Of a stretch of 64,000 bases of DNA, positions 51,276 to 60,353 are shown one piece after another; position 1 is the stretch's first letter; every line of letters begins with the position of its first letter. The DNA comes from Flaviflagellibacter rhizophilus (lineage in GTDB: Bacteria > Pseudomonadota > Alphaproteobacteria > Rhizobiales > Methylopilaceae), in NCBI RefSeq assembly GCF_033898525.1, contig NZ_JAXAFJ010000004.1:199159-263158 (forward strand), written 5' to 3'. Under the pieces are notes generated by a model that was given only the letters and a program-made list of their open reading frames with translations, did not search any database and had not been told where the DNA came from. The position numbers were made by a program, and so were the translations under genes.

Positions 51276-51603
51276 TCAGACAAAGCGCGGGATGGGGCCG
51301 ATCTGGGGCGTTTGGTCCGGCAGTTCGACTTCCACGTCGTCGACATAGCACCAGCCCCATCCTTCCGGCGGATCGTAGCCTTCGATGATCGGATGGCCAC
51401 TCGCATTGAAGTGCGCGCGCATGGCGGTGCGGAGACTGGTCGCAGCACCCCACATGACCGCATTGGCGGCACAGGCGCAGATGAACCCACATGCTGCCGA
51501 TCTTGAGGCACTCCTCGCAGCCGCGCGCGCTGGGCTTCACGTCCCGGATCGTTCCCATATGCGAACGGGACATCTGCTGCTCGGGTGTATCGACTGTGCT
51601 CAT
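51276..51603 (-). pseudogene. Frameshifted UBP-type zinc-finger protein
   Basis: Starting from ATG 51603 the frame reads CEECLKIGSMWVHLRLCRQCGHVGCCD, the zinc-binding part of a bacterial UBP-type finger, to SPHRHARA. Family sequence then continues in another frame (HFNASGHPIIEGYDPPEGWGW, then CYVDDVEVELP) to a stop at 51276. The shift lies in the run at 51413-51420, where one GC unit seems missing from an alternating GC tract. With it restored, the protein would be about 109 residues. It is either a true slip mutation or an assembly error in a GC-alternating run. Confidence 0.85.
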
Positions 51604-51872
51604 CGTGTTCTCCGTCCCTGCGATGACTGCAATATCGCGCGCAAGTATCGGACGCTCCGGCGGCTCTATGCCAGACATACGCAAGTTTGGTTCATTGAGA
51701 GCATCCCGCGCGCTTCCTCGAAATGGCCCCACGCCCAGCTGTGCACCCGCGTCTGCATGGCGCTCGACCTGTGACCCGGCCTGTAGAACTCTTCACCAGC
51801 TTGCCCGGCATCGGATACTGCGGCACCGTGCTGACATGCTGGCGATCGGCGGGATCGCTGCGGGAGGCCGCA

Positions 51873-53396
51873 ATGCGGGGCGATCGGGAAGCCAGGCGAT
51901 GGATCGCTGCCATGCAGATTGGCGGCGCGGGTGTTCTGGCCCTCGGGATCTTCGCCCTCGACGTGCTGAGCCCGCTGCAGGGTGCCGTCGCGGTGCTCTA
52001 CACGACTGTCGTCCTCATCGTTGCACGGGAACAGGTGCGCAACTGGGTGCTCGCGGCCGGCTGCTTGTGCTCGCTCCTGGCCATCTGCAGCTACTGGATC
52101 AGCCACGGCGGCGAGGGTTTCGAAGCGGCGACGGTGAGGCTGGCGGTCAGTCTTGTTGCGATTGCCACGACCAGCCTGCTCTGCGCCCGGCAGATCACGA
52201 CTTCGGCGGAAAGGAAGAGCTCGGACGAGCGCTACCGCGCCATCTTCAACGCCGCCGGCTTCCCCATCTGGGAGTCCGACTGGTCGCTGGCGCACGAGAT
52301 GATCTCGAGGGGCGAAGCACCAAACATCGACTTGGTGAGGAGAGCCGGCGAGGCGGCGTTCATCCGTAACGCGAATGAGGAGGCTGCACGCCTGTTCGGA
52401 TATGCGAACCGGGCCGATCTGGTGGGCGGCAGCATCCTCAGGCATCACACCCCGGGCGGGCAAGCAACGCAGGCCCGCATTTTCGACCAGCTCATGGATG
52501 GGAAGTACCCCGTCGAGGAGGAGGTGCAGTTCGTCACCCTCTCCGGCGAAACGAGGGATGTGGTCCTGCGTGTCACCCTGCCGCCGGACCATGACGGATG
52601 GAAGCGCGTCCTCATCACGGCGCTCGACGTCACGCAGCGCAACCGCGCACAGCTGCGGCTTGCTGAATCCCAGGCTGAGCTGACGCATATGTCGCGTGTG
52701 ACGACGCTCGGGCAGCTTGCGGCGTCGATTGCCCACGAGGTCAACCAGCCGCTGTCCGCCATCATCACCTATGCCCGCTCCGGTAAGCGCTGGCTGGCGC
52801 GCGAAGCGCCCGATGCCCGCGAGGTTGAGGATTGCCTGAACCAGATCGCGTCCAACGGCACGCGCGCAGCGGACGTGATCTCGCGCATCCGCGATCTGGC
52901 ACGCAAGGCCGATCCGGAGCGGGCCGCGATGCAGCTTAGGCCCCTTATCGACGAGACCGTCGCTCTGCTTCAGCGCGATCTCGCGACGAACGAGGTTGCC
53001 TTGCACATCCGGCTGCCGGAAGGCTTGCCAGATGTCAGCGGCGATCGGGTCCAGTTGCAGCAGGTGCTGATGAACCTGCTGCTCAACGCCCAGCAGGCCA
53101 TGAGCGAGAATGCGCCGGATCGGCGCGAGATCTGCATCGATGCCGCACAGGTGGACGGGCACGTCACCGTCGATGTGAGCGACTGCGGGATCGGGTTCGG
53201 CGGCCAGGATCCGGAAGCGCTGTTCCGCCCGTTCTTCACCACCAAACAGGATGGAATGGGCATGGGCCTGTCGATCTGCCGCTCCATCATCGAACAGCAT
53301 GGCGGCACGCTGACCGCTGCCAGCAATGAGCGCGGGGGTGCAACCCTTCGCTTCCGGCTGCCGGTGGTCGGCAACGTCAGAAGGGAAGCGGCGTGA
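51873..53396 (+). CDS. PAS-domain sensor histidine kinase (FixL-like)
   Basis: The 507-residue kinase has three to four N-terminal membrane helices (residues about 12-100), a PAS-like domain (ERYRAIFNAAGFPIWESDW to about 260) and a dimerisation helix with phospho-His in AASIAHEVNQPLSAI. The HATPase domain has NLLLNAQQAM, VSDCGIGFG and GMGMGLSICRSIIEQHGG. The H-box is of the FixL/DctB type. GGGAGG precedes ATG 51873. It overlaps the response regulator gene (TGATG). The signal is unknown. Confidence 0.9.
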   Translation: MRGDREARRWIAAMQIGGAGVLALGIFALDVLSPLQGAVAVLYTTVVLIVAREQVRNWVLAAGCLCSLLAICSYWISHGGEGFEAATVRLAVSLVAIATTSLLCARQITTSAERKSSDERYRAIFNAAGFPIWESDWSLAHEMISRGEAPNIDLVRRAGEAAFIRNANEEAARLFGYANRADLVGGSILRHHTPGGQATQARIFDQLMDGKYPVEEEVQFVTLSGETRDVVLRVTLPPDHDGWKRVLITALDVTQRNRAQLRLAESQAELTHMSRVTTLGQLAASIAHEVNQPLSAIITYARSGKRWLAREAPDAREVEDCLNQIASNGTRAADVISRIRDLARKADPERAAMQLRPLIDETVALLQRDLATNEVALHIRLPEGLPDVSGDRVQLQQVLMNLLLNAQQAMSENAPDRREICIDAAQVDGHVTVDVSDCGIGFGGQDPEALFRPFFTTKQDGMGMGLSICRSIIEQHGGTLTAASNERGGATLRFRLPVVGNVRREAA

Positions 53397-54046
53397 TGGA
53401 GGACGTGACCGGCGGCTGCGTGTGCGTCATCGACGACGATCCCGACGTGCGCGGCTCGATCGGCAGCCTGCTGCGATCGACCGGGCTCGACGTCCGGCTC
53501 TACGACGGCCCAGCCGCATTTCTGGACGCCGGGGCGCCGGATGTCGCGTCCTGCCTGGTGCTCGACATCCGGCTGTCCGGGGAGAGCGGGCTGGATTTCC
53601 AGGAACGGCTTGCGGACCACGGCATCGCCCTGCCGGTGGTGCTGATCACGGGCCATGGCGACATACCGATGACCGTGCGCGGCATGAGAGCCGGCGCCGT
53701 CGATTTCCTGCCGAAGCCGTTCGGGGACGACCAATTGCTGGCGGCCGTGGGTAGGGCCCTCGACGCGGACCGTACCCGCCGCGCCAAGCTGGCCGAGGGA
53801 GCCGACCTCCAGGCCCTTTTCGAACGGCTGACGCCGCGCGAGAAGGAGGTGATGGCGCTGGTGGTGACGGGACTGATGAACAAGCAGGTGGCCGCCAAGC
53901 TCGAGCTCAGCGAGATCACCGTGAAAATCCACCGCGGAAACGTCATGCGCAAGATGGCCGCGCAATCACTCGCCGATCTTGTCAGGATGGCGGAACAGCT
54001 CGGCGTCCGCGATGCGAGCATCCAGCGCTATCATACCTCGGTGTGA
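53396..54046 (+). CDS. FixJ-family response regulator
   Basis: The protein of about 216 residues has a receiver (VIDDDPDVRGS, phospho-Asp in CLVLDIRLSGESG, Lys in LPKPFGDD) and a LuxR-type helix-turn-helix (LTPREKEVMALVVTGLMNKQVAAKLELSEITVKIHRGNVM). It is the partner of the upstream kinase. GTG 53393 is an alternative start one codon earlier. Confidence 0.93.
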   Translation: MEDVTGGCVCVIDDDPDVRGSIGSLLRSTGLDVRLYDGPAAFLDAGAPDVASCLVLDIRLSGESGLDFQERLADHGIALPVVLITGHGDIPMTVRGMRAGAVDFLPKPFGDDQLLAAVGRALDADRTRRAKLAEGADLQALFERLTPREKEVMALVVTGLMNKQVAAKLELSEITVKIHRGNVMRKMAAQSLADLVRMAEQLGVRDASIQRYHTSV

Positions 54047-54113
54047 TGGCCGCAGCTTTCAGCCCGGGCCATATATCGGTTAAGGGCCGGATCGGCCGCT
54101 CTGGAGCTCTGCC

Positions 54114-54482
54114 TTGCCCCATCTGCATCAAGTTGCGATCGTCGACGACGATCCGGGAGTGAGGGGCAGCATCACCAGCCTTCTGCGTTCGGCCGGGCTG
54201 GTCGGCGTGCCGTTCGCATCGGCGGAAGATCTTCTCGGATGGCAGGACCGGGAGGCGCTGGCGTGCATCGTCACGGACCTGCACATGCCCGGCATGAGCG
54301 GGATGGATCTCCAGCACGCCTTGAACAGTGGCGGCTGGACGCAGCCGCTCCTCGTGATGACCGCTTTTCCCACATCCATCGTTCGCGAACAGATGACGGC
54401 GGCGGGCGCCCGGGCATTCCTGACGAAGCCGGTGGATCCGGACGCGCTGCTCGAAGCCATCGAGGACGCCATCCGGCTATAG
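54114..54482 (+). CDS. Orphan single-domain response regulator
   Basis: The 122-residue receiver has VDDDPGVRGSIT, phospho-Asp in CIVTDLHMPGMSG, Thr in MTAFPT and Lys in LTKPVDPD, but no output domain. It begins with TTG after GGAG. It resembles the receiver of the upstream FixJ-like protein and probably competes for, or drains, phosphate from the same kinase, as FixT- and CheY-like sinks do. Confidence 0.88.
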   Translation: MPHLHQVAIVDDDPGVRGSITSLLRSAGLVGVPFASAEDLLGWQDREALACIVTDLHMPGMSGMDLQHALNSGGWTQPLLVMTAFPTSIVREQMTAAGARAFLTKPVDPDALLEAIEDAIRL

Positions 54483-54493
54483 CCGTCCACCTG

Positions 54494-55594
54494 TCAGGCG
54501 AGCGAAGAACCCAGCCGGCGGCCGTAGTCCACGATTGCCCTTCCGGCGCGCAGCCGCTCCGCTTCGAACGCCGCACGCGCTTCGGCCGTCCATCCCTGCT
54601 CTACTGCCTTTGCGAGCGACATCGCATCGCCGGCCGCTTTGGCCACGCCCATCGCGGTGTGTGGCCTCGCGACGAAAGCGGCATCGCCAATCAGCGCAAT
54701 CCGCCGGTTGGCCATGCGCGGCGTCTCCATGTCAAAGATCGCCTGTGCAAACGGCGCCGGCTCTGCCGCGAAGACCTGGGCGAACTGCGGCGGCAGCAAA
54801 TGGCCGGCGTCGGCCACCAGCTTTGCCCGTGCAGCCGCCGAAACGCCGCCCGGAGGAAGCGAGAAGGGATGCGTGCGTCCCTCCCCGTCCGTCAGCGCAG
54901 CCGCAAGATCCGGTGACCTGCGGTACCAGACGGCATTGTAGCGCCGCTCGCCCACATCGAGTTCGCCACGAGGACCAGCGACGGTGTAGCCGAGCACCTG
55001 TCCTCCCGGCATGTGGAAGAAGGCGAAGCGGTCGGACAGCAGATCGGCGGCCGACCCAGGCAAACGCTGCTCGTGAACGAGGGCGCGCCACGCGACATAG
55101 CCCGCGTAATGCGGCCCGTCGTCCCTCTGCAGAACGGCAGCACGGACGGCAGAGCCGATGCCGTCGGCACCGATCACGAGGTCCGCGTGGACCTGCGTTC
55201 CGTCGTCCAGTTCGAGCCAGGCATCGTCTTCGCCTTGCCCGGCCGCGATCGCGGCAGTTCCGAGATGGTAACGATCCGGCGCGATGCCGGCGCGCGCTGC
55301 GACATAGAGATGGTCCCAGGACACCTGCATCTGCGGCCGTGGATCACGGCTCAGCACCGCGCCCGCACGGTCCAGAGTGATCCGCTCACGCGCCACCACG
55401 CCAAGCGCGGCGACATCGTCGCGCCCGATCGCACGGAGCAGAGTGAACACCTCCGCCTGTGCGACCAGCCCGGCGCCTCGCCCCTCCAGACCGCTACGGG
55501 ACCGCTCGAACACGTGGACCTCGTGCCCGGCCTGTTGCAGCAGGGCGGCGGAGAACAGGCCGGCCATGGAGCCGCCCGCGATTGCGATGCGCAT
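54494..55594 (-). CDS. FAD-dependent aromatic monooxygenase (2,6-dihydroxypyridine hydroxylase-like)
   Basis: The 366-residue flavoprotein of the p-hydroxybenzoate hydroxylase class has an N-terminal GGSMAGLFSAALLQQAGHEVHVFERS with the Rossmann glycines. A middle DG motif (VIGADGIGSAVR) and a C-terminal GD motif (RIALIGDAAFVARPHTAMGVAKAAGDA) follow. The GGSMAGL start and GRGAGLV stretch recall the 2,6-dihydroxypyridine 3-hydroxylase group, but substrate assignment is tentative. It is translated 3 bases after the MFS gene, so efflux and hydroxylation are coupled. Confidence 0.87.
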   Translation of the reverse strand: MRIAIAGGSMAGLFSAALLQQAGHEVHVFERSRSGLEGRGAGLVAQAEVFTLLRAIGRDDVAALGVVARERITLDRAGAVLSRDPRPQMQVSWDHLYVAARAGIAPDRYHLGTAAIAAGQGEDDAWLELDDGTQVHADLVIGADGIGSAVRAAVLQRDDGPHYAGYVAWRALVHEQRLPGSAADLLSDRFAFFHMPGGQVLGYTVAGPRGELDVGERRYNAVWYRRSPDLAAALTDGEGRTHPFSLPPGGVSAAARAKLVADAGHLLPPQFAQVFAAEPAPFAQAIFDMETPRMANRRIALIGDAAFVARPHTAMGVAKAAGDAMSLAKAVEQGWTAEARAAFEAERLRAGRAIVDYGRRLGSSLA

Positions 55595-55597
55595 GGC

Positions 55598-56788
55598 TCA
55601 GCGCTCCCGATGCAGGCTGGCAAGCTGGATCAGCACTCCGGCTGCCGAAAGCCCGCCGCCGAGCACGGTCACCCCGGTCCAGCCACTTGCCGTCCAGGCC
55701 CATGTCGCGGCCGCCGAACCTGCGGCGCCGCCAAGGAACATCGCACCCATGAAGATCGTGTTGAGCCGCGCCCTTGCCTCGGGACGGAGCGCATAGACGA
55801 CGTGCTGGTTCGACACGAGCGCGCTCTGCACCCCGAAATCGAGCAGGACCACGCCGACGATCAGCCCGGCAATGCTGCCCCACAGCCCGAAAACGGGCCA
55901 GGCGGCAAGGGTCAGGACCGCGCCGAGCAGGATGACATGGTGCGGGCCCCAGCGATCCGCGATGCGGCCCGCCACCGGCGCGGCCAGCACACCGACGGCG
56001 CCGACAATGCCGAACAGTCCGGCGACATCCGCACCCAGATTGTAGCGGGGCTGCTGGAGCTGGAGGGCAAGGATCGTCCAGAATGCACTGAAGGCCGCGA
56101 ACAGAAGCGCCTGAATGACAGCCGCCTTCCGGAGCTCGCCGAACTCCTGCCAAAGGCTGCCGAGCGAGCGGAGCAGTGAGGGATAGGAGAGCCCGCCGGC
56201 CGGCTCGCTGCGCGGCAGGCGTACGGCCATGACCGCGCCGGCGCCGAGCGCAAGCGGCACACCGAGCCAGAACATCTCACGCCAGCCCGCGTGGGTGGCG
56301 ACGAAACCGGAGAGCGTGCGGCTGAGCAGGATGCCGCAGAGCAGCCCCGCCATCACTGTCCCGACCGTGGCGCCGCGCCGTGCCGGCGCCGACAGGTGGG
56401 CCGCGAACGGCACGATCTGCTGGGCCACCGTGGCCGTGACACCCACGAGCAAGGATGCCGCGATGACGAAGGCCGCGCTGGGTGCCAGAGCCGCGAGGGC
56501 CAGCGCGAGCGCGAGGGCTGCGAACTGGATGACGATGAGGCGCTTGCGTTCGACGAGGTCGCCCAGCGGCACCAGCAGCACCAGTCCGGCGGCGTAACCC
56601 AGCTGCGTCGCCGTTGGAACGAGGCTCGTCGCAGATCCCGGAAGATCGCGCTCCATGATGCCGAGCATGGGCTGGTTGTAATAGATGTTGGCAACCGCGA
56701 TGCCGGCTGCCGCCGCCATGGCGAAGGTCATCCCGCGCTGAAGCCCGCTGGCAGGAGCTGCCATCCCCTCCTCTAAGATCATCGTCAT
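55598..56788 (-). CDS. MFS transporter (drug/metabolite efflux type)
   Basis: The 396-residue inner-membrane protein has 12 predicted helices, an early GIAVANIYYNQPMLGIM motif and the loop motif PLGDLVERKRLIV between helices 2 and 3. The gene is divergent from a LysR regulator and cotranscribed with the flavin monooxygenase. The substrate is unknown; export of a phenolic or heterocyclic compound is plausible. Confidence 0.9.
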   Translation of the reverse strand: MTMILEEGMAAPASGLQRGMTFAMAAAAGIAVANIYYNQPMLGIMERDLPGSATSLVPTATQLGYAAGLVLLVPLGDLVERKRLIVIQFAALALALALAALAPSAAFVIAASLLVGVTATVAQQIVPFAAHLSAPARRGATVGTVMAGLLCGILLSRTLSGFVATHAGWREMFWLGVPLALGAGAVMAVRLPRSEPAGGLSYPSLLRSLGSLWQEFGELRKAAVIQALLFAAFSAFWTILALQLQQPRYNLGADVAGLFGIVGAVGVLAAPVAGRIADRWGPHHVILLGAVLTLAAWPVFGLWGSIAGLIVGVVLLDFGVQSALVSNQHVVYALRPEARARLNTIFMGAMFLGGAAGSAAATWAWTASGWTGVTVLGGGLSAAGVLIQLASLHRER

Positions 56789-56881
56789 CCCAACCTCCTA
56801 TTGGCGTTGAACGAAATCTAGATCTTCACGCCCGACAGGATTAGTAGCGGCACCTCGGCAGCCGGTTTATCATCCGTAGAT

Positions 56882-57760
56882 ATGATGGAACTTGCAGACA
56901 TCGCCGTGCTCGTGGAGACGGTCCGGCAAGGAAGTCTCTCCGCAGCCGGGCGCCGACTGGGGCTGACACCCATGGCGGCGTCACGTCGGCTGGCCGCGCT
57001 GGAGGCGGAACTGGGCGTTCGACTCGTTCATCGCACCACCCGCTCGCTGTCCCTGACATCGGAGGGCGAGGCATTCTTCCCGCACGCCGAAGCGATGCTG
57101 GCCCATGCTGCGGAAGGTCAGGCGGCGCTGGCTGGCGGCAACACCGCAGCCGGCCTGCTCCGCATCACGGCGTCCATCCCCTTCGGGCGGAAAGTCGTAA
57201 CGCCGATGCTGGCGGGATTTCTGGCCAGCAATCCAGACCTGCGCGTAGAATTGCGCCTGAGCGATGCGGTGATCGACATCACGGCCCAGGGCGTCGACAT
57301 CGCGCTTCGGTTGGGAGAGTTGCGGGATAACGGCCTGATCGCGCGCCGTCTTTCGAACGATCCGCGGGGGCTCTACGCGGCGCCGGATTATCTCGCACAG
57401 TACGGACCTCCCGCCACTGCAGCCGATCTCAGGGAGCACCAGTGCCTCGCTTTGCTGGGAACAACCCACTGGACCTTCGAGCAAGGCGGACGGACCCTGC
57501 GCCAGCCGATTGGCGGCCGGTTCACCGCCGACAGCGTCGAGGCTTTGCATCAGGCCTGCCTGGAAGGTCTCGGCATTGCCCGGCTGTCACTCTGGAATGT
57601 GCGCGACGACGTCCGGAGCGGCCGCCTGATGGACGTGCCGCTCTCCGGTTTTGCCCTGCCAGATCACGGAATCTGGGCCGTTCTGCCCACCCGCCAGTTC
57701 GTACCCGCCAAGGTGAGGCTCTTCCTCGACGCCTTCTCGGCTCATCTCGCCGAAGATTGA
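56882..57760 (+). CDS. LysR-family transcriptional regulator
   Basis: The 292-residue protein has an N-terminal winged helix (GSLSAAGRRLGLTPMAASRRLAALEAELGVRLVHRTTRSLSLT) and a LysR effector-binding domain. The helix belongs to the CrgA/YafC-like group. It faces the MFS/monooxygenase operon across 93 bases and should regulate it. ATG 56882 or 56885 may be used. Confidence 0.92.
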   Translation: MMELADIAVLVETVRQGSLSAAGRRLGLTPMAASRRLAALEAELGVRLVHRTTRSLSLTSEGEAFFPHAEAMLAHAAEGQAALAGGNTAAGLLRITASIPFGRKVVTPMLAGFLASNPDLRVELRLSDAVIDITAQGVDIALRLGELRDNGLIARRLSNDPRGLYAAPDYLAQYGPPATAADLREHQCLALLGTTHWTFEQGGRTLRQPIGGRFTADSVEALHQACLEGLGIARLSLWNVRDDVRSGRLMDVPLSGFALPDHGIWAVLPTRQFVPAKVRLFLDAFSAHLAED

Positions 57761-57797
57761 TCCGGCTCATCGGCAAGCTCGGATCGACGCCGCGTCT

Positions 57798-59144
57798 TCA
57801 GAATCGTCCTATCCTGAAGGCGGCGACCAGGCCGCCCCCCGGAGCGCGTTCGATGGCAAGAGCGCTGCCATAGGCCTGCAATATGTCGGACACGATGGCG
57901 AGGCCGAGACCCGCGCCGCCGCTCTGGTCCTGGCGATGGCCACGCTGGATCAATTGCTCGATGGCCGCCGGGTCCAGTCCCGGTCCATCATCGCTGACGG
58001 CGATCTCGATCTGCCGGGCTGTTGATCGGGCGCGCAAGACGACCTGCGTGCGCGCATGCCGAACCGCATTCTCCATCAGGTTGCCCAGAACGTCGTAGAG
58101 GTCGTCGCGATCCATGGCGACCGCGCACCCGCTTTCCACCTCCAGCTCAATGTTGAGGCGCGTTCCCAGCGGCGTCCGGGTGAGCGTTCGCGCAAGTGCA
58201 TCGGCGACGGGCTGGACCTCTGTCAATTCCCCACCCGGAGCGTAGCGCATGCGGGAGCGGGCCAGTTCCCGTTCCACGGTGCGGCGCATCTGCTCGCCCA
58301 CGGCGCTGATGCCGTCTGCGATCTCGACCTCACCTCGCTCGCGAAGCTGGCGCACATCCGCGGCCAGGGCCGTGAGCGGTGTCTTCAGGCCATGGGCCAG
58401 ATCGGCGGCACGGTCGCGAGCACGCGCCAGTGCGGCCTCCTGCTCCGTGAGCAGCGTGTTAACGGCGGACACGAGAGGCTGGATTTCCGATGGCCCATCT
58501 TCTCTGAGGCGCCGCAAACGCCCTGCCTGAACGGCCTCAACCCCCCACCGCATATTGGCCAAGGGCTGCAGGCCGGCCCTGACCTGGAACCAGGCGGCAA
58601 GCACGAGGAAGAAGCCCAGCGCCGCAAGCGCGAAGACCATGTCCTGTGTGAACGCGCTTTTCAGCCGGTCCTGGTCCTCCCGCGTGACCGCCACGCCGAT
58701 GCGCAATGTGTGCGGCCGATCGTCGGCACTGACGACGATCCGCCGCTCCCTTAAATGGAGCTGCTGTCCCGCCGGACCTGCGATCGTCGATGTGGAGGTC
58801 TCCCCCGGTTGCGAGGCAGGAGCACCCGCCTCCAGCTCCACGTCCCAGAGGGATCGGGAGCGGAGCGCCGGTCCGCCGCTTTCATCGCGAACCTGCCAGT
58901 ACAGACCCCCATAGATCGCGGCGAAGCGCGGATTTGCCGGCTGCCGGGTGACGCTCAGCGCTCCATCCGCACCAACCGCCACAACGCCCGCGATCTGCGT
59001 CACGTAAGCATCGAGTTCCTGCTCGATGCGGCGTTCCAGATGGCGGCTGAACAGCTCGGAAATTGCCGCCCCGGCAAGCACCAGCGCCGCGAGAGTTGCC
59101 GAGAAAGCCAGAAGGAGCAGGCGCAGGCGCAGCGAGCGCAGCAC
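57798..59144 (-). CDS. Sensor histidine kinase (PhoQ-like)
   Basis: The 448-residue membrane kinase has a first helix at about 8-30, a periplasmic sensor domain to about 165, a second helix (AALGFFLVLAAWF), HAMP-like sequence and the H-box ADLAHGLKTPLTAL. The HATPase has NLMENAVRHA, VSDDGPGLD and GGAGLGLAIVSDI. HGLKTPL resembles PhoQ-type kinases. It follows its response regulator by 4 bases. Its sensor input is unknown; the linked PepSY proteins may take part. Confidence 0.92.
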   Translation of the reverse strand: MLRSLRLRLLLLAFSATLAALVLAGAAISELFSRHLERRIEQELDAYVTQIAGVVAVGADGALSVTRQPANPRFAAIYGGLYWQVRDESGGPALRSRSLWDVELEAGAPASQPGETSTSTIAGPAGQQLHLRERRIVVSADDRPHTLRIGVAVTREDQDRLKSAFTQDMVFALAALGFFLVLAAWFQVRAGLQPLANMRWGVEAVQAGRLRRLREDGPSEIQPLVSAVNTLLTEQEAALARARDRAADLAHGLKTPLTALAADVRQLRERGEVEIADGISAVGEQMRRTVERELARSRMRYAPGGELTEVQPVADALARTLTRTPLGTRLNIELEVESGCAVAMDRDDLYDVLGNLMENAVRHARTQVVLRARSTARQIEIAVSDDGPGLDPAAIEQLIQRGHRQDQSGGAGLGLAIVSDILQAYGSALAIERAPGGGLVAAFRIGRF

Positions 59145-59148
59145 CGCG

Positions 59149-59811
59149 CTATTCCTCGCCGATGACGTAGCCGAAGCCCCGCCGCGTTTCTATCACACCG
59201 GCTCCGATCTTCTTGCGCACCCGCCCGACGAGCACTTCGATCGCGTTCGACTCCCGGTCGCCAAGCTCGCCCTGCAATTGTTCGGCAAGCTCCTGCTGCG
59301 TCACGACGCGCCCTGGATGGTGCATCATATAGGCGATCAGCCGGTACTCCTGCGGGGACAAGGCCACCGGCAGCCCCCGCAAGGACAAGCGCATCTGCCG
59401 CGTATCGAGCGTGAGGCCGCCCAGCGAGAAGACCGCACTTGCCTGCCCCGAGCCGCGCCGGAGATTGGCGCGCAGCCTTGCCAGCAGTTCGTCCATCTCG
59501 AAGGGCTTGGGCAGATAGTCGTCGGCGCCTGCATCCATGCCCTCGACGCGCTCCCTCCAATTGCCGCGTGCCGTGAGGATGATCACGGGAAAGGTGCGCC
59601 CGTTCTCCCGCCACCGCTTCAGCACGGAAAGCCCGTCCATGGTCGGCAGGCCAAGATCGAGGATGACGCCGGCATAATCCTCGGTGTCCCCGAGGAACCA
59701 GGCGTCCTCCCCGTCCGCGCACGTCTCCGGCACATAGCCGTGCGCGCTGAGCACGGCGGCCAGATCGGCGCTGATCCTGGGATCATCCTCGACGCAAAGG
59801 ATCCGCATCAA
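59149..59811 (-). CDS. OmpR-family response regulator (PhoP-like)
   Basis: The 220-residue protein has a receiver (CVEDDPRISADL, phospho-Asp in VILDLGLPTMDG, Lys in LPKPFEMDEL) and an OmpR winged helix (LSPQEYRLIAYMMHHPGRVVTQQEL, IEVLVGRVRKKIGAGVIETRRGFGYVI). It overlaps the PepSY gene upstream (ATGA). Confidence 0.94.
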   Translation of the reverse strand: MMRILCVEDDPRISADLAAVLSAHGYVPETCADGEDAWFLGDTEDYAGVILDLGLPTMDGLSVLKRWRENGRTFPVIILTARGNWRERVEGMDAGADDYLPKPFEMDELLARLRANLRRGSGQASAVFSLGGLTLDTRQMRLSLRGLPVALSPQEYRLIAYMMHHPGRVVTQQELAEQLQGELGDRESNAIEVLVGRVRKKIGAGVIETRRGFGYVIGEE

Positions 59812-60278
59812 TCGTCCTCGTCCACGCTCAGAACGCCCCCGGTTCGTGGATCGACCTCGATCTCCAGCACGCGTCCTCCCGTGCTCAGGATCTTGATCTC
59901 GTACTCTGCCACCCCGTCATCTTCGGTGAGTTCGACGCCGAGAACCTCGCCGGGAAAGCGGGATCGAACCTTGGCGAGTATCTCATCCAGAGGAAGCATG
60001 TCGCCACGACGTACGCCGGTCAGCGCCTTGTCCGCATCGCTGGGCCGTGGGCGCTCGGCCAAGGGCGGCGTGGCGGGCGCGGGTTGGGGCACTTCGGCGG
60101 CTATGGGCGCCGTGGCGTTGCCAGTCGGAGACGCGGACTGCGGATGCCGGAGCAGGTACATGGACCCCGCGCCCACGCCGGCACCCAGCGTCAGGCACAG
60201 TCCCACCAAGGTGAACGTCTTCAAGTACACCCCTGACCTATGGCGCGGTGGAGATGACAGATCGCTGACATCGTTCAT
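59808..60278 (-). CDS. Membrane-anchored PepSY-domain protein
   Basis: The protein of up to 156 residues has a hydrophobic helix (TLVGLCLTLGAGVGAGSMYLL) after a short N-terminus, a Pro/Ala-rich stretch and a C-terminal PepSY domain (LPLDEILAKVRSRFPGEVLGVELTEDDG, LEIEVDPRTGGVLSVDEDD). It is likely a signal-anchored periplasmic protein. It is the first gene of the PepSY-regulator-kinase operon. A TTG or GTG start near residue 17 is also possible. PepSY proteins often act with such two-component systems as sensors or inhibitors. Confidence 0.8.
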   Translation of the reverse strand: MNDVSDLSSPPRHRSGVYLKTFTLVGLCLTLGAGVGAGSMYLLRHPQSASPTGNATAPIAAEVPQPAPATPPLAERPRPSDADKALTGVRRGDMLPLDEILAKVRSRFPGEVLGVELTEDDGVAEYEIKILSTGGRVLEIEVDPRTGGVLSVDEDD

Positions 60279-60353
60279 CAGGCAGCCGTCATGCCGGTTG
60301 GTTCAAGTTCGGTCCGTCGCTGATCGGCGCGACGCGAAATCGATAGGTGAACC

